The notes below the pieces were generated by a model. That model made no database searches, was not told the DNA's origin, and worked only from the letters and a program-made list of their open reading frames with translations. Both the position numbers and the translations under genes were made by a program. Positions 1 to 6,333 of a stretch of DNA of 13,986 bases are shown here, piece after piece. Source of the stretch: Acidobacteriota bacterium (lineage in GTDB: Bacteria > Acidobacteriota > Terriglobia > Terriglobales > Acidobacteriaceae); NCBI GenBank assembly GCA_023410055.1, contig JAEYQK010000033.1:1-13986 (forward strand), written 5' to 3'. Each line of letters starts with the position of its first letter. Position 1 is the first letter of the stretch.

Positions 1-2
1 GC

Positions 3-362
3 ATTACCCTGTACAACTCCAGTAATGTGGCTGCTTACGTATTTACAACGACTTTGAACCAGGCGAACGGAAGTCCGACTATATCGTCCCCCATCGCAGG
101 TTCGAATCTCAGTCTGACAACGGCCAACAAAGCTTGCTTCGACGCAACAAGTTCTGCAAAGCAAACCGGCCTATATACCGTCTCCGGCAATTTCAACGGA
201 CTAACGGCAACGACGGTACAACTGTCCGTTGAAGGAAACCCCGGCACACTGTCATTGCTGGGCACCATGGCCTCAAACTCGGTATCCGGATCGTGGTCGC
301 TGGCTAGTACCGGACCTGAAACATGTGACAAGTCCGGCACATTTCTTATGACTCGCAGCTAG
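3..362 (+). CDS. 3' end of a secreted, beta-rich hypothetical protein (partial)
   Basis: The frame is open from the left edge of the window to a TAG at 360-362, so the gene starts upstream and only about the last 119 residues are seen. The GTG at 27 lies inside the open frame and has no convincing ribosome binding site, so I do not treat it as the start. The visible part is rich in Ser, Thr, Gly and Asn, with alternating hydrophobic strands (YTVSGNFNG, VQLSVEGNPGTLSLLG, SVSGSWSL) and two Cys residues that could form a disulfide. This resembles the exported or lipoprotein-type beta-sandwich proteins common in acidobacteria. I recognise no named family. It lies 154 bp before another exported protein on the same strand. 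The signal peptide, if any, is outside the window. Confidence 0.6.
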   Translation: MTLYNSSNVAAYVFTTTLNQANGSPTISSPIAGSNLSLTTANKACFDATSSAKQTGLYTVSGNFNGLTATTVQLSVEGNPGTLSLLGTMASNSVSGSWSLASTGPETCDKSGTFLMTRS

Positions 363-516
363 CGAATTCCCGACCGTTCATCGGCACCAACTTCGGTGAA
401 TCCACTGGCCTGCTTGCCGAAGAATGTTACAGGACGTTACACTCGTACTTTCAATATCTCAGCATTTGCCGAATATGCGTCTGAAGCGTAGTTCCGGCGC
501 GGAGGATCGAGGTTCA

Positions 517-2757
517 ATGCGGCACTATTCTGCAATCCTTAGCTTGGTTTGTTTATCGGTCGGGCTTGTTGCCCTTTCTGCATGTGGGGGCGGCAAAAGC
601 AAGAGCAGCAGTAACGGTGTATCCAAGATATCCATGTCGCCGACCTCACAGGCTGTGGATCAGGGCGGAAAGGTCCTGGTGGTTGCTACGCCGCAAGATG
701 TCGATGGCAATACTATAGCTAAAGCCACTCCTACATATTCTGTTCAGCCGAACCAGAACCTCATTTCTGTTTCGGTAAATGGCTATGTTTGCGCAGGTCA
801 ATGGGATTCCCTGACTACTCCAGTGATATGCAATCCGACATCTGGCACCGGAGAAGCTAAGGTAATTGCCACCGTGGGAAACATTACCGGTGAAACCACA
901 ATTGTTGTTTTGCCGCCAATCGACCACATCTCCGTAATACCGGCCACACCAGATCCAGCGACACCGGCCGATGCTGCAGGACTTCCCTGTATCTCGCAAT
1001 CCTCCAGCAGCACAGCTTACGCGGCGAACACCCGCACATATACAGTCGCTGCGTCGTTCAAAGGTGAACCAGTTACTCTCTCAGACGCTGTAAAGGATAC
1101 TGCGGTAACTTGGTCCATAAATGGGTCAACGATCGGTACGATCGCCGCAAAGACATCAACCGATACGAGCGGCAATACCGTGACTGACACGCGTTTCGCT
1201 GTTGTGACCGCACTCGCCCCCGGCACCACACAGATTACAGCTTCCATCGGTACCCATCAGGCTACGTCTGCCGATTTCGTTGTTTGTCCAGTAAGCAAAA
1301 TCACCATTGCCGATACCGCCAGCCCTGCGACACCGTTACCTTTGGCGTCTGCTGGAACACTCACGCTTAAAGCGACGATTCTCGACTCACGTGGTGTACC
1401 AGTTTTCTTGAGCAACACAACTAGCTCGGGAACTACGACCTCGCTTGTCAGTCTTACCTGGATTAACTCGCAACCTCTGTCCGCTTCGGTATCCGGCACA
1501 GGCGTTGTCACAGCTACCGCCACCCCTGGCACGACAACCGTTGTAGCTTCGTGCTCACCGCCCGGCTGCAACTTAGGGCTGGGAGCGGTTTACAGCAATC
1601 CATTTGTTGTTCCCGTAACTGGCACCTCCTCAGGAACTACGGTCTACGTTGGGAGCAAAGCGCAGGCAGCAGACTCCACCTCGACCGCGCCAGGGAAGAC
1701 CTTGCTTCCGGTGACAACTGCTGACAACAAAACAGGGACGCCCATCACGTTGGGCGATGTACCCAACTCAATGCGGTTCAACCAAAGCGGTACTACCCTG
1801 TACATCGGTACGGCATCGGGCCTGATAAAACTCACGACTGCTGGCAACACCGTCGCCGCGCCCATTGCGAAGGCACCTGGGAAAGTGCTCGCAGTCTCGC
1901 CCAATAACGCTGTAATCACTTCTGACAATTCGAAGGTGTACGTCGTGGATCCGACGGACAACAGCGTGCAGACTTACAATATAAGCGGAATTACGGCGGC
2001 CGATTTCGCACCCGATAGCTCTAAGGCTTATCTAGTCGGGGGCAACCAGTTCGCCGTATACACCGCTACGGGCTTCCCCGTGCCTGAGTCTCTCCCCGGA
2101 GCGACGAGCGTTAGCTTCCTAACCAGCGGTCCGTTTGCTTACATCGCTGATGCAGTTGGACTTGGAGTCCGTGCAACATGCAATGATCTGGCGTCGCTGG
2201 TACCGTTCGATACCGGCACAGCCGGCCCTGTTCCTCTTTCGCCAGCGCCAACTTTCGCACGGAGTCTTCCCGACGGTCTTCACCTGGTAACGGCAAGTTC
2301 CACGAACGTGAACTTGGTTGAGGCCACTACGAACGCAGAAGGTTTCTTTGCCCCCGCCACTGGCTGCGCGCCAAAGGTATCGAACAAGATTGACTCGACT
2401 GCCGTGATCAGTGCGGGAATCACCCCCAGGCAACTCGTTGTCAGCGGAGACGGAAAGAATGCTTTCGTGCTCTCCGACTCGGCAACGTTGCTGGGAGCCA
2501 AGATTGATCTCAGTTCGGGGACAGTCACACCGGTTTCGATTCCTCTGCAAACATCCACAAGTGGCACAGCACAACCTGCGGCGATTCAGCAGACAACCGG
2601 CGGCGTGACAACCGACGGGACTGCATTGTTCTTCGGCGGCAGCGACAATCAGATTCACCGCATCGATCTGACTGCGGCTACCCCGACTGATACACCCATC
2701 GTTCTAACTAGCCCGCCAACTGGTTTCACCACGGACTTCGTTGCTGTGAAACCTTAG
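517..2757 (+). CDS. Lipoprotein with Big2/Ig-like repeats and a C-terminal YVTN-like beta-propeller
   Basis: This is a 746-residue predicted surface or periplasmic lipoprotein of unknown ligand. The ATG at 517 is chosen because it begins a clean lipoprotein signal: MRHYS, a hydrophobic stretch, then the lipobox LSAC with the lipidated Cys at residue 23 and a Gly/Ser/Lys linker. GGAGG lies at 501-505 and GAGG at 509-512. An in-frame ATG at 424 would add 31 residues that hide the signal, so it is unlikely. Residues about 36-132 resemble a bacterial Ig-like (Big2) domain (MSPTSQAVDQGGKVLVVAT). Two more Ig-like stretches span roughly 138-258 and 259-367. From about 375 there are repeated strand-turn units (VYVGSK, LYIGTASGLIKLT, VYVVDPTDNSVQTYNI, AYIADAVGLGV, AFVLSDSATLLGAKIDL, LFFGGSDNQIHRIDL) typical of a beta-propeller. 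Several Cys residues (for example 92 and 105) may pair. Family and fold come from visible repeats only; an adhesive or polymer-binding role is inference. Confidence 0.8.
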   Translation: MRHYSAILSLVCLSVGLVALSACGGGKSKSSSNGVSKISMSPTSQAVDQGGKVLVVATPQDVDGNTIAKATPTYSVQPNQNLISVSVNGYVCAGQWDSLTTPVICNPTSGTGEAKVIATVGNITGETTIVVLPPIDHISVIPATPDPATPADAAGLPCISQSSSSTAYAANTRTYTVAASFKGEPVTLSDAVKDTAVTWSINGSTIGTIAAKTSTDTSGNTVTDTRFAVVTALAPGTTQITASIGTHQATSADFVVCPVSKITIADTASPATPLPLASAGTLTLKATILDSRGVPVFLSNTTSSGTTTSLVSLTWINSQPLSASVSGTGVVTATATPGTTTVVASCSPPGCNLGLGAVYSNPFVVPVTGTSSGTTVYVGSKAQAADSTSTAPGKTLLPVTTADNKTGTPITLGDVPNSMRFNQSGTTLYIGTASGLIKLTTAGNTVAAPIAKAPGKVLAVSPNNAVITSDNSKVYVVDPTDNSVQTYNISGITAADFAPDSSKAYLVGGNQFAVYTATGFPVPESLPGATSVSFLTSGPFAYIADAVGLGVRATCNDLASLVPFDTGTAGPVPLSPAPTFARSLPDGLHLVTASSTNVNLVEATTNAEGFFAPATGCAPKVSNKIDSTAVISAGITPRQLVVSGDGKNAFVLSDSATLLGAKIDLSSGTVTPVSIPLQTSTSGTAQPAAIQQTTGGVTTDGTALFFGGSDNQIHRIDLTAATPTDTPIVLTSPPTGFTTDFVAVKP

Positions 2758-2782
2758 TATCCGGCAAGAAGGTAACAACGAA

Positions 2783-2807
2783 AAAAGCCCTCTCATCGAG
2801 GGCTTTT
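2783..2807. terminator. Bidirectional rho-independent terminator
   Basis: AAAAGCCCTC (2783-2792) pairs perfectly with GAGGGCTTTT (2798-2807) around a five-base loop, TCATC. The 10-bp stem has an A-run on the left and a T-run on the right, so either strand gives a hairpin followed by U residues. It sits 25 bp after the stop of the plus-strand lipoprotein gene and 18 bp beyond the end of minus-strand nusB, so it probably ends both transcripts. Confidence 0.9.
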
Positions 2808-2824
2808 GAACGTTTGGGCAGAAA

Positions 2825-3247
2825 TTACGCCTTCGCTCCTTCACCCAGATCCTTTGCCACGCTATCCAGAACGCCGTTAATAAAGTGCACCGATTCCGGA
2901 CTCGAGAATTTGCGTGCGATCTCCAGCGCTTCGTTAATGATGACCGGTCTTGGGGTCTTCGGAAACGCTAAAAACTCTGCAACCGCGGTCCTCAATACGT
3001 TCCGATCTACTGTCGCCATTCGGTCCATGCGCCAGTTCTCTGCGTGCTTTTCAATCAGCGCATCGATTTCATCGACTCGGTCAGTACCCGCGCGGAAAAT
3101 ATCGTCTGCGAATCCACGCACATCTTGCTCCACACCCTTGCGTTCCGCCCAGAACGTCCGCCTAACTTGATCGGCCGTCTGCTTTCCCATATCAGACTGA
3201 AACAACATCTGCAGCGCCATTTCGCGCGACTTTCGCCTCGTTCCCAT
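2825..3247 (-). CDS. nusB: Transcription antitermination factor NusB
   Basis: NusB binds boxA RNA together with S10 (NusE) and promotes antitermination, mainly on rRNA operons. The 140-residue product matches the usual family length of about 130-160. Conserved parts are visible: the N-terminal GTRRKSREMALQMLFQ helix, the central NWRMDRMATVDRNVLRTA segment, and the C-terminal VIINEALEIARKFS ... FINGVLD region. I chose the ATG at 3245-3247 because it gives the typical MGTRRK start. A TTG at 3260-3262 is in frame, has an AGGA just upstream and would add five residues, so it cannot be excluded. The gene follows the ribH fusion by 63 bp on the same strand; the ribH-nusB order is a common bacterial arrangement, and the two are probably co-transcribed. 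Confidence 0.95.
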   Translation of the reverse strand: MGTRRKSREMALQMLFQSDMGKQTADQVRRTFWAERKGVEQDVRGFADDIFRAGTDRVDEIDALIEKHAENWRMDRMATVDRNVLRTAVAEFLAFPKTPRPVIINEALEIARKFSSPESVHFINGVLDSVAKDLGEGAKA

Positions 3248-3310
3248 AAGTACAGTTCTCAATTCCTGATTCTCGGTTCTTGTTCAAACGCTTTTGTGCC
3301 GCCGCTGACG

Positions 3311-4150
3311 CTAGCGCCCTGTTGTGACTGATTCCTTCACTCTAGCCATCTCTACCGCAGCAAGCCCGGCCTCAAAACCCTTATTGCCCGCTTTCAGTCC
3401 CGCGCGATCGATAGCCTGTTCCAGGTTGTCGACGGTCAACACACCGAATGAATGCGGGACCCCTGTCTCTTGCGCGGACTGCCCAATGCCCCGGCTGACC
3501 TCATTCGCGATGGCTTCATAGTGGAACGTTTCGCCCCGGATCAAGCATCCGATGCAGATTACGGCGTCAAACCGCTTGGTTTCTGCAAGCAGCCTCGCTG
3601 CGGAGGGGATCTCGTAGGCTCCAGGCACTCGAACAACCTCGATGTCCGAATCGCCTGCCCCGGTTCTGTGCAGAGCATCAAGAGCGCCCTGTAGTAGCCT
3701 TTCCGTGATGAATGAGTTGAATCGGCTTACGACGATTGCGAATCGCTTCCCGCGCGCATCCATCGCGCCCTCAATCACTTTCGGATGTTGCGGAGCCTTC
3801 TCCGGCAGATACGAGAAAATGCCAATCCTGTGCCCAGCCGCTTCGACGACAAACATCCGTCCGCCAAACTCACGATCCTCAATGCTTTCCGCAAGCCTGA
3901 ATCCGGATGTCTTCACACACTCAAGAGCCGTATTCGCATCCGCGACTTCGAAGATCAAGTCCGCATCAGGAAAGTCCTGCCCCACTCCAACCTCTATGAA
4001 AGCCTGAGGTACGCAGAAGAGAACTCCCTTACTCGCCCCGCCTCCCCGCTCGCCCTCCGCTTCCAACCCAAGCGCAGAAAAAAGCGCCAATATCTCTTGA
4101 AACTGCTCATCACTCTTCGCAAGGCGAACATGGTAAACGTGCTGAATCAT
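3311..4150 (-). CDS. ribH: VOC (glyoxalase-fold) domain fused to 6,7-dimethyl-8-ribityllumazine synthase
   Basis: The 279-residue protein has two parts. Residues about 123-275 are lumazine synthase, which condenses 5-amino-6-ribitylamino-uracil with 3,4-dihydroxy-2-butanone 4-phosphate in riboflavin synthesis. Visible hallmarks are VVSRFNSFITERLL (140-153), VPGAYEIP (175-182), GCLIRGETFHYEAI (201-214) with the catalytic-type His210, and DNLEQAIDRAG (241-251) with the phosphate-contacting Arg249. Residues 1-115 resemble a VOC domain: HVYHVRL, FSALGLE, FIEVGVG, LIFEVADANTALECV, then GGRMFVVEAAGHRIGIF. By eye, the usual last-strand metal-ligand Glu (RIEL) is Gly110 and the second-half His is Asp64, so the standard metal site looks lost. 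Ordinary RibH is about 150 residues, so this is a real N-terminal extension, in frame with no stop. The ATG at 4150 is chosen over the TTG at 4228 because the 26 extra residues look non-coding; its ribosome binding site is weak. nusB follows downstream. Confidence 0.93.
   Translation of the reverse strand: MIQHVYHVRLAKSDEQFQEILALFSALGLEAEGERGGGASKGVLFCVPQAFIEVGVGQDFPDADLIFEVADANTALECVKTSGFRLAESIEDREFGGRMFVVEAAGHRIGIFSYLPEKAPQHPKVIEGAMDARGKRFAIVVSRFNSFITERLLQGALDALHRTGAGDSDIEVVRVPGAYEIPSAARLLAETKRFDAVICIGCLIRGETFHYEAIANEVSRGIGQSAQETGVPHSFGVLTVDNLEQAIDRAGLKAGNKGFEAGLAAVEMARVKESVTTGR
3761..3772 (-). promoter_or_regulatory. Possible internal ribosome binding site and ATG for stand-alone RibH
   Basis: On the minus strand GAGGG (3772-3768) is followed four bases later by an in-frame ATG (3763-3761) exactly at the domain boundary, ahead of DARGKRFAIVVSRFN. 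Initiation here would give a normal-sized lumazine synthase of 150 residues lacking the VOC domain. The GAGGG also encodes part of the conserved VIEG segment of RibH, so it may be coincidence or a relic of an ancestral separate gene. Confidence 0.3.
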
Positions 4151-4303
4151 CGACTCGGTCTGTCCAGACTTTGAGATACACTGGCGACGCAACCAATTAC
4201 AGCATGAGGCAGACCACCAGCTTATCAACCAATTGTAATTGCTAGCGCAAGAAACTGAACGACGGCTTTTTGAATCTATGGTGCGCCGATCCTGAATCGA
4301 CTG

Positions 4304-5107
4304 TCACCTTCCCTTAAACTCAGCCTTTCTCTTCTCCAAAAAGGCGCGTGTACCCTCTGACTTGTCTTCGCTGGCGCAGACGGTCGAGAACAACACTGCC
4401 TCGGTGTACAACCCTTCTGCCTGGCTCATGTCCATGCCTCGATTGACCGCCTCGATCGTGTACTGTACCGCGACCGGGGCATTGGCAATGATTTTCTGCG
4501 CGATGGCCTCGGCTCGAGGAATCAAATCCGCCGGAGCAACAACTTCGTTCACAAGCCCGATCCTGTGTGCCTCCTGTGCGGAGATCGGTTCGCCGGTCAA
4601 CAACATCTGCATCGCGAGTCCCTTACCGACAAGTCTCGGCAGTCGCTGCGACCCGCCATAGCCTGGTATCAATCCCAGCTTCACTTCTGGCTGTCCCAGT
4701 TTTGCGGTCTCGCTCGCGAGTCGCATGGTGCACGCCATCGCCAGTTCGCACCCGCCACCTAGTGCGAAACCGTTAATGCAGGCGATCACTGGCTTTCCCA
4801 GATTCTCGATCGCGTCTAGCACGCCCTGCCCGCGATGCGTATACTCCTTTGCACCAAGTGGACTCTGCTGATTCAATTCCCCAATATCAGCTCCCGCAAT
4901 GAACGCCTTCTCACCCGCGCCCGTAATAATCACTACGCGAACGCTTGGATCGCTTCTTACGTCGGCGAACGCCCTACTCAACTCCAGCATCGTTGCCGAA
5001 TTCAAAGCATTCAGCACCTTTTGCCGATCCACAATCACATAAGCAATGGCGCCCTTCTTCTCGTACCGAATGTTCTCGAAGCTCATCGTTGTTGCACCAG
5101 ATGCCAT
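4304..5107 (-). CDS. Enoyl-CoA hydratase / 3-hydroxybutyryl-CoA dehydratase (crotonase family)
   Basis: This enzyme adds water to trans-2-enoyl-CoA to give (S)-3-hydroxyacyl-CoA, or the reverse, in beta-oxidation or butyryl-CoA synthesis in the cytoplasm. The 267-residue length is typical of the crotonase family. The oxyanion-hole segments KAFIAGADIGEL (67-78) and NGFALGGGCELAMAC (112-126) are present. So are the two acid/base glutamates expected of a true hydratase, Glu121 (GGGCEL) and Glu141 (GQPEVKLGLIPGYGGSQRL). The C-terminal LEKRKAEFKGR is also typical. The ATG at 5107 is preceded by AGAGGGTGAG at good spacing; a second ATG seven codons in (MSFENIRYEKK) is closer to many homologues but has no better site. 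It lies 54 bp after the hydroxyacyl-CoA dehydrogenase gene on the same strand, and the two enzymes act on consecutive intermediates. Chain-length preference cannot be read from the sequence. Confidence 0.93.
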   Translation of the reverse strand: MASGATTMSFENIRYEKKGAIAYVIVDRQKVLNALNSATMLELSRAFADVRSDPSVRVVIITGAGEKAFIAGADIGELNQQSPLGAKEYTHRGQGVLDAIENLGKPVIACINGFALGGGCELAMACTMRLASETAKLGQPEVKLGLIPGYGGSQRLPRLVGKGLAMQMLLTGEPISAQEAHRIGLVNEVVAPADLIPRAEAIAQKIIANAPVAVQYTIEAVNRGMDMSQAEGLYTEAVLFSTVCASEDKSEGTRAFLEKRKAEFKGR

Positions 5108-5161
5108 CTCTCACCCTCTTTCTGGTTGTCGCGCACATTCAGTTTCAGACTGCGCTATGCG

Positions 5162-6040
5162 CTACAATTTCATGGCGACCGGTCTGCTCGGATCGCTGTA
5201 ATCGTAGAATCCCTTCCCCGTTTTCCGCCCGTACCATCCTGCTGCAACCATTCTCTTCAGCAGCGGAGGAGACGAGAACCGCTTTTCCTTGAAATCCTCG
5301 AACATGACGTGTGTTATGTAATACGTGGTGTCGAGCCCCACGAAGTCCAATAGTGTAAAGGGCCCCATCGGATGGCCGCAGCCCAGCTTCATGGCCTCGT
5401 CGATGTCCGGAATTGACCCGACACCTTCCTCATACGCCCTGATTGCATCAAGCAGGTAAGGCACAAGCAAACGGTTGACAATAAATCCCGTCTTGTCAGA
5501 CGTCCGCACAGGTGTCTTCCCGAGCTTCCGTCCGAAATCCATGGCCATTTCCATCACATCGTTCGACGAGGCGATGGTTCCTATCACCTCGACCAACTTC
5601 ATCAGCGGCACTGGGTTGAAGAAATGCAGTCCAATGAAGCGCTCCGGCCTTTGCGTCGCTGCCATGACCTCGGTAACGGAAATCGATGAAGTATTCGTCG
5701 CGAAGATCGCGTCCTTCTTCACGATCTGATCAAGATTTGCAAACGCCTCCTTCTTCGCCGCAGTGTTCTCAATGATCGCTTCAATAACGATATCGCAATC
5801 GGACAGATCTTCTGGACGCAGCGTCCCCTTCAGCCTTGCCCTTATGGCATCGGGCTTCTCATGCAGCGAGCCTTTCTCGTCAAACTTCGCCAGCGACTTT
5901 TGGATGGTTCCAAAGCCCTTATCCAAGAACCGTTGTTCCGCTTCCAGCACAAGTACGTCGAACCCGGCGGTGGCCGCCACCTGTGCGATCCCGCTCCCCA
6001 TGAGACCGCATCCAAGCACGCCGATTTTCTTGATCTCCAT
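5162..6040 (-). CDS. 3-hydroxybutyryl-CoA / 3-hydroxyacyl-CoA dehydrogenase (NAD-dependent)
   Basis: It interconverts 3-hydroxyacyl-CoA and 3-ketoacyl-CoA with NAD(P). The 292-residue product has the length of stand-alone short-chain (Hbd/PaaH-type) enzymes. The N-terminal Rossmann motif GVLGCGLMGSGIAQ (7-20) binds the dinucleotide, and Glu33 ends the second strand. The residues matching the catalytic set of human HAD are all present: Ser118 (TNTSS), His139 and Glu151 (GLHFFNPVPLMKLVEV), and Asn189 (TGFIVNRLL). The C-terminal half carries GHPMGPFTLLDFVGLD and the usual WYGRKTGKGFYDY. The start is firm: AAGGAG lies five bases before the ATG at 6040. It is the first gene of a two-gene unit with the hydratase. 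Its upstream region is shared with the divergent TPR-GAF gene and contains TGTCCC repeats, which may regulate it. No thiolase or acyl-CoA dehydrogenase is in the window. Confidence 0.95.
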   Translation of the reverse strand: MEIKKIGVLGCGLMGSGIAQVAATAGFDVLVLEAEQRFLDKGFGTIQKSLAKFDEKGSLHEKPDAIRARLKGTLRPEDLSDCDIVIEAIIENTAAKKEAFANLDQIVKKDAIFATNTSSISVTEVMAATQRPERFIGLHFFNPVPLMKLVEVIGTIASSNDVMEMAMDFGRKLGKTPVRTSDKTGFIVNRLLVPYLLDAIRAYEEGVGSIPDIDEAMKLGCGHPMGPFTLLDFVGLDTTYYITHVMFEDFKEKRFSSPPLLKRMVAAGWYGRKTGKGFYDYSDPSRPVAMKL

Positions 6041-6214
6041 GACTACTCCTTGAATTCAACACTGAGCCCATCTCGCTTGGATGCCGGAACTCGGAATCCA
6101 GCAACACATGCACACACGAGTCAGAGTCACCTTTCCCGGGAGGATGTGGCCTGTACCGTGCCGAAGTCGAACTCGCCTGAGCCGAACTTGCGTGCTCTGG
6201 CGCGGCTCCACAGC

Positions 6215-6300
6215 GGACATGTCCCTTAGTTTGGGACTTCTATTGCTGCAACATGTCCCACTGCTTAGAATGCTCTTGTCCCGCCTAAATACTTGGGACA
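6215..6300. repeat. Cluster of TGTCCC / GGGACA half-sites, likely operator
   Basis: In 86 bp there are three TGTCCC copies (6220-6225, 6254-6259, 6277-6282) and two inverted copies, GGGAC (6233-6237) and GGGACA (6295-6300). Some combine into palindromes: GGACATGTCC (6215-6224) is perfect, GTCCC-7 bp-GGGAC spans 6221-6237, and TGTCCC-12 bp-GGGACA spans 6277-6300. The cluster lies in the 293-bp gap between divergent genes (6041-6333). The left part of the gap (6041-6214) shows no other clear signal apart from the hbd ribosome binding site. I infer binding sites for a dimeric regulator; its identity is unknown. Confidence 0.5.
6243..6271 (+). promoter_or_regulatory. Candidate sigma-70-type promoter for the TPR-GAF gene
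   Basis: TTGCTG (6243-6248) and TAGAAT (6266-6271) are separated by 17 bp. The -10 box matches TATAAT at five of six bases and the -35 at three of six. A TGTCCC half-site (6254-6259) lies inside the spacer and another (6277-6282) falls near the expected start point, an arrangement that would suit repression. The start codon is 62 bp downstream of the -10 box. Confidence 0.4.
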
Positions 6301-6333
6301 TCGCTTAAGTGGCGAAGAGGTTGGCCCCAAGCT

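Noticed and set aside
2119..2658. 179-residue minus-strand open frame inside the lipoprotein gene
   Set aside because: Cys/Arg-rich with no recognisable motif, antisense to a gene with clear domains; a frame shadow.
3642..4174. Plus-strand frames opposite ribH
   Set aside because: Antisense to conserved lumazine synthase and VOC coding sequence; no independent support.
4151..4228. Longer ribH start (TTG at 4228)
   Set aside because: The extra 26 residues (MISWWSASCC...) look like translated non-coding DNA, and the VOC pattern begins at the ATG at 4150.
4151..4303. Promoter or FMN riboswitch ahead of the ribH fusion
   Set aside because: The 153 bp contain only weak -35/-10 matches and none of the conserved helices expected of an FMN (RFN) element, and they are too short for one with its expression platform.
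6041..6214. Small gene or RNA in the left part of the hbd/TPR gap
   Set aside because: The short open frames on both strands have no ribosome binding site or recognisable product; no stable RNA signature seen.
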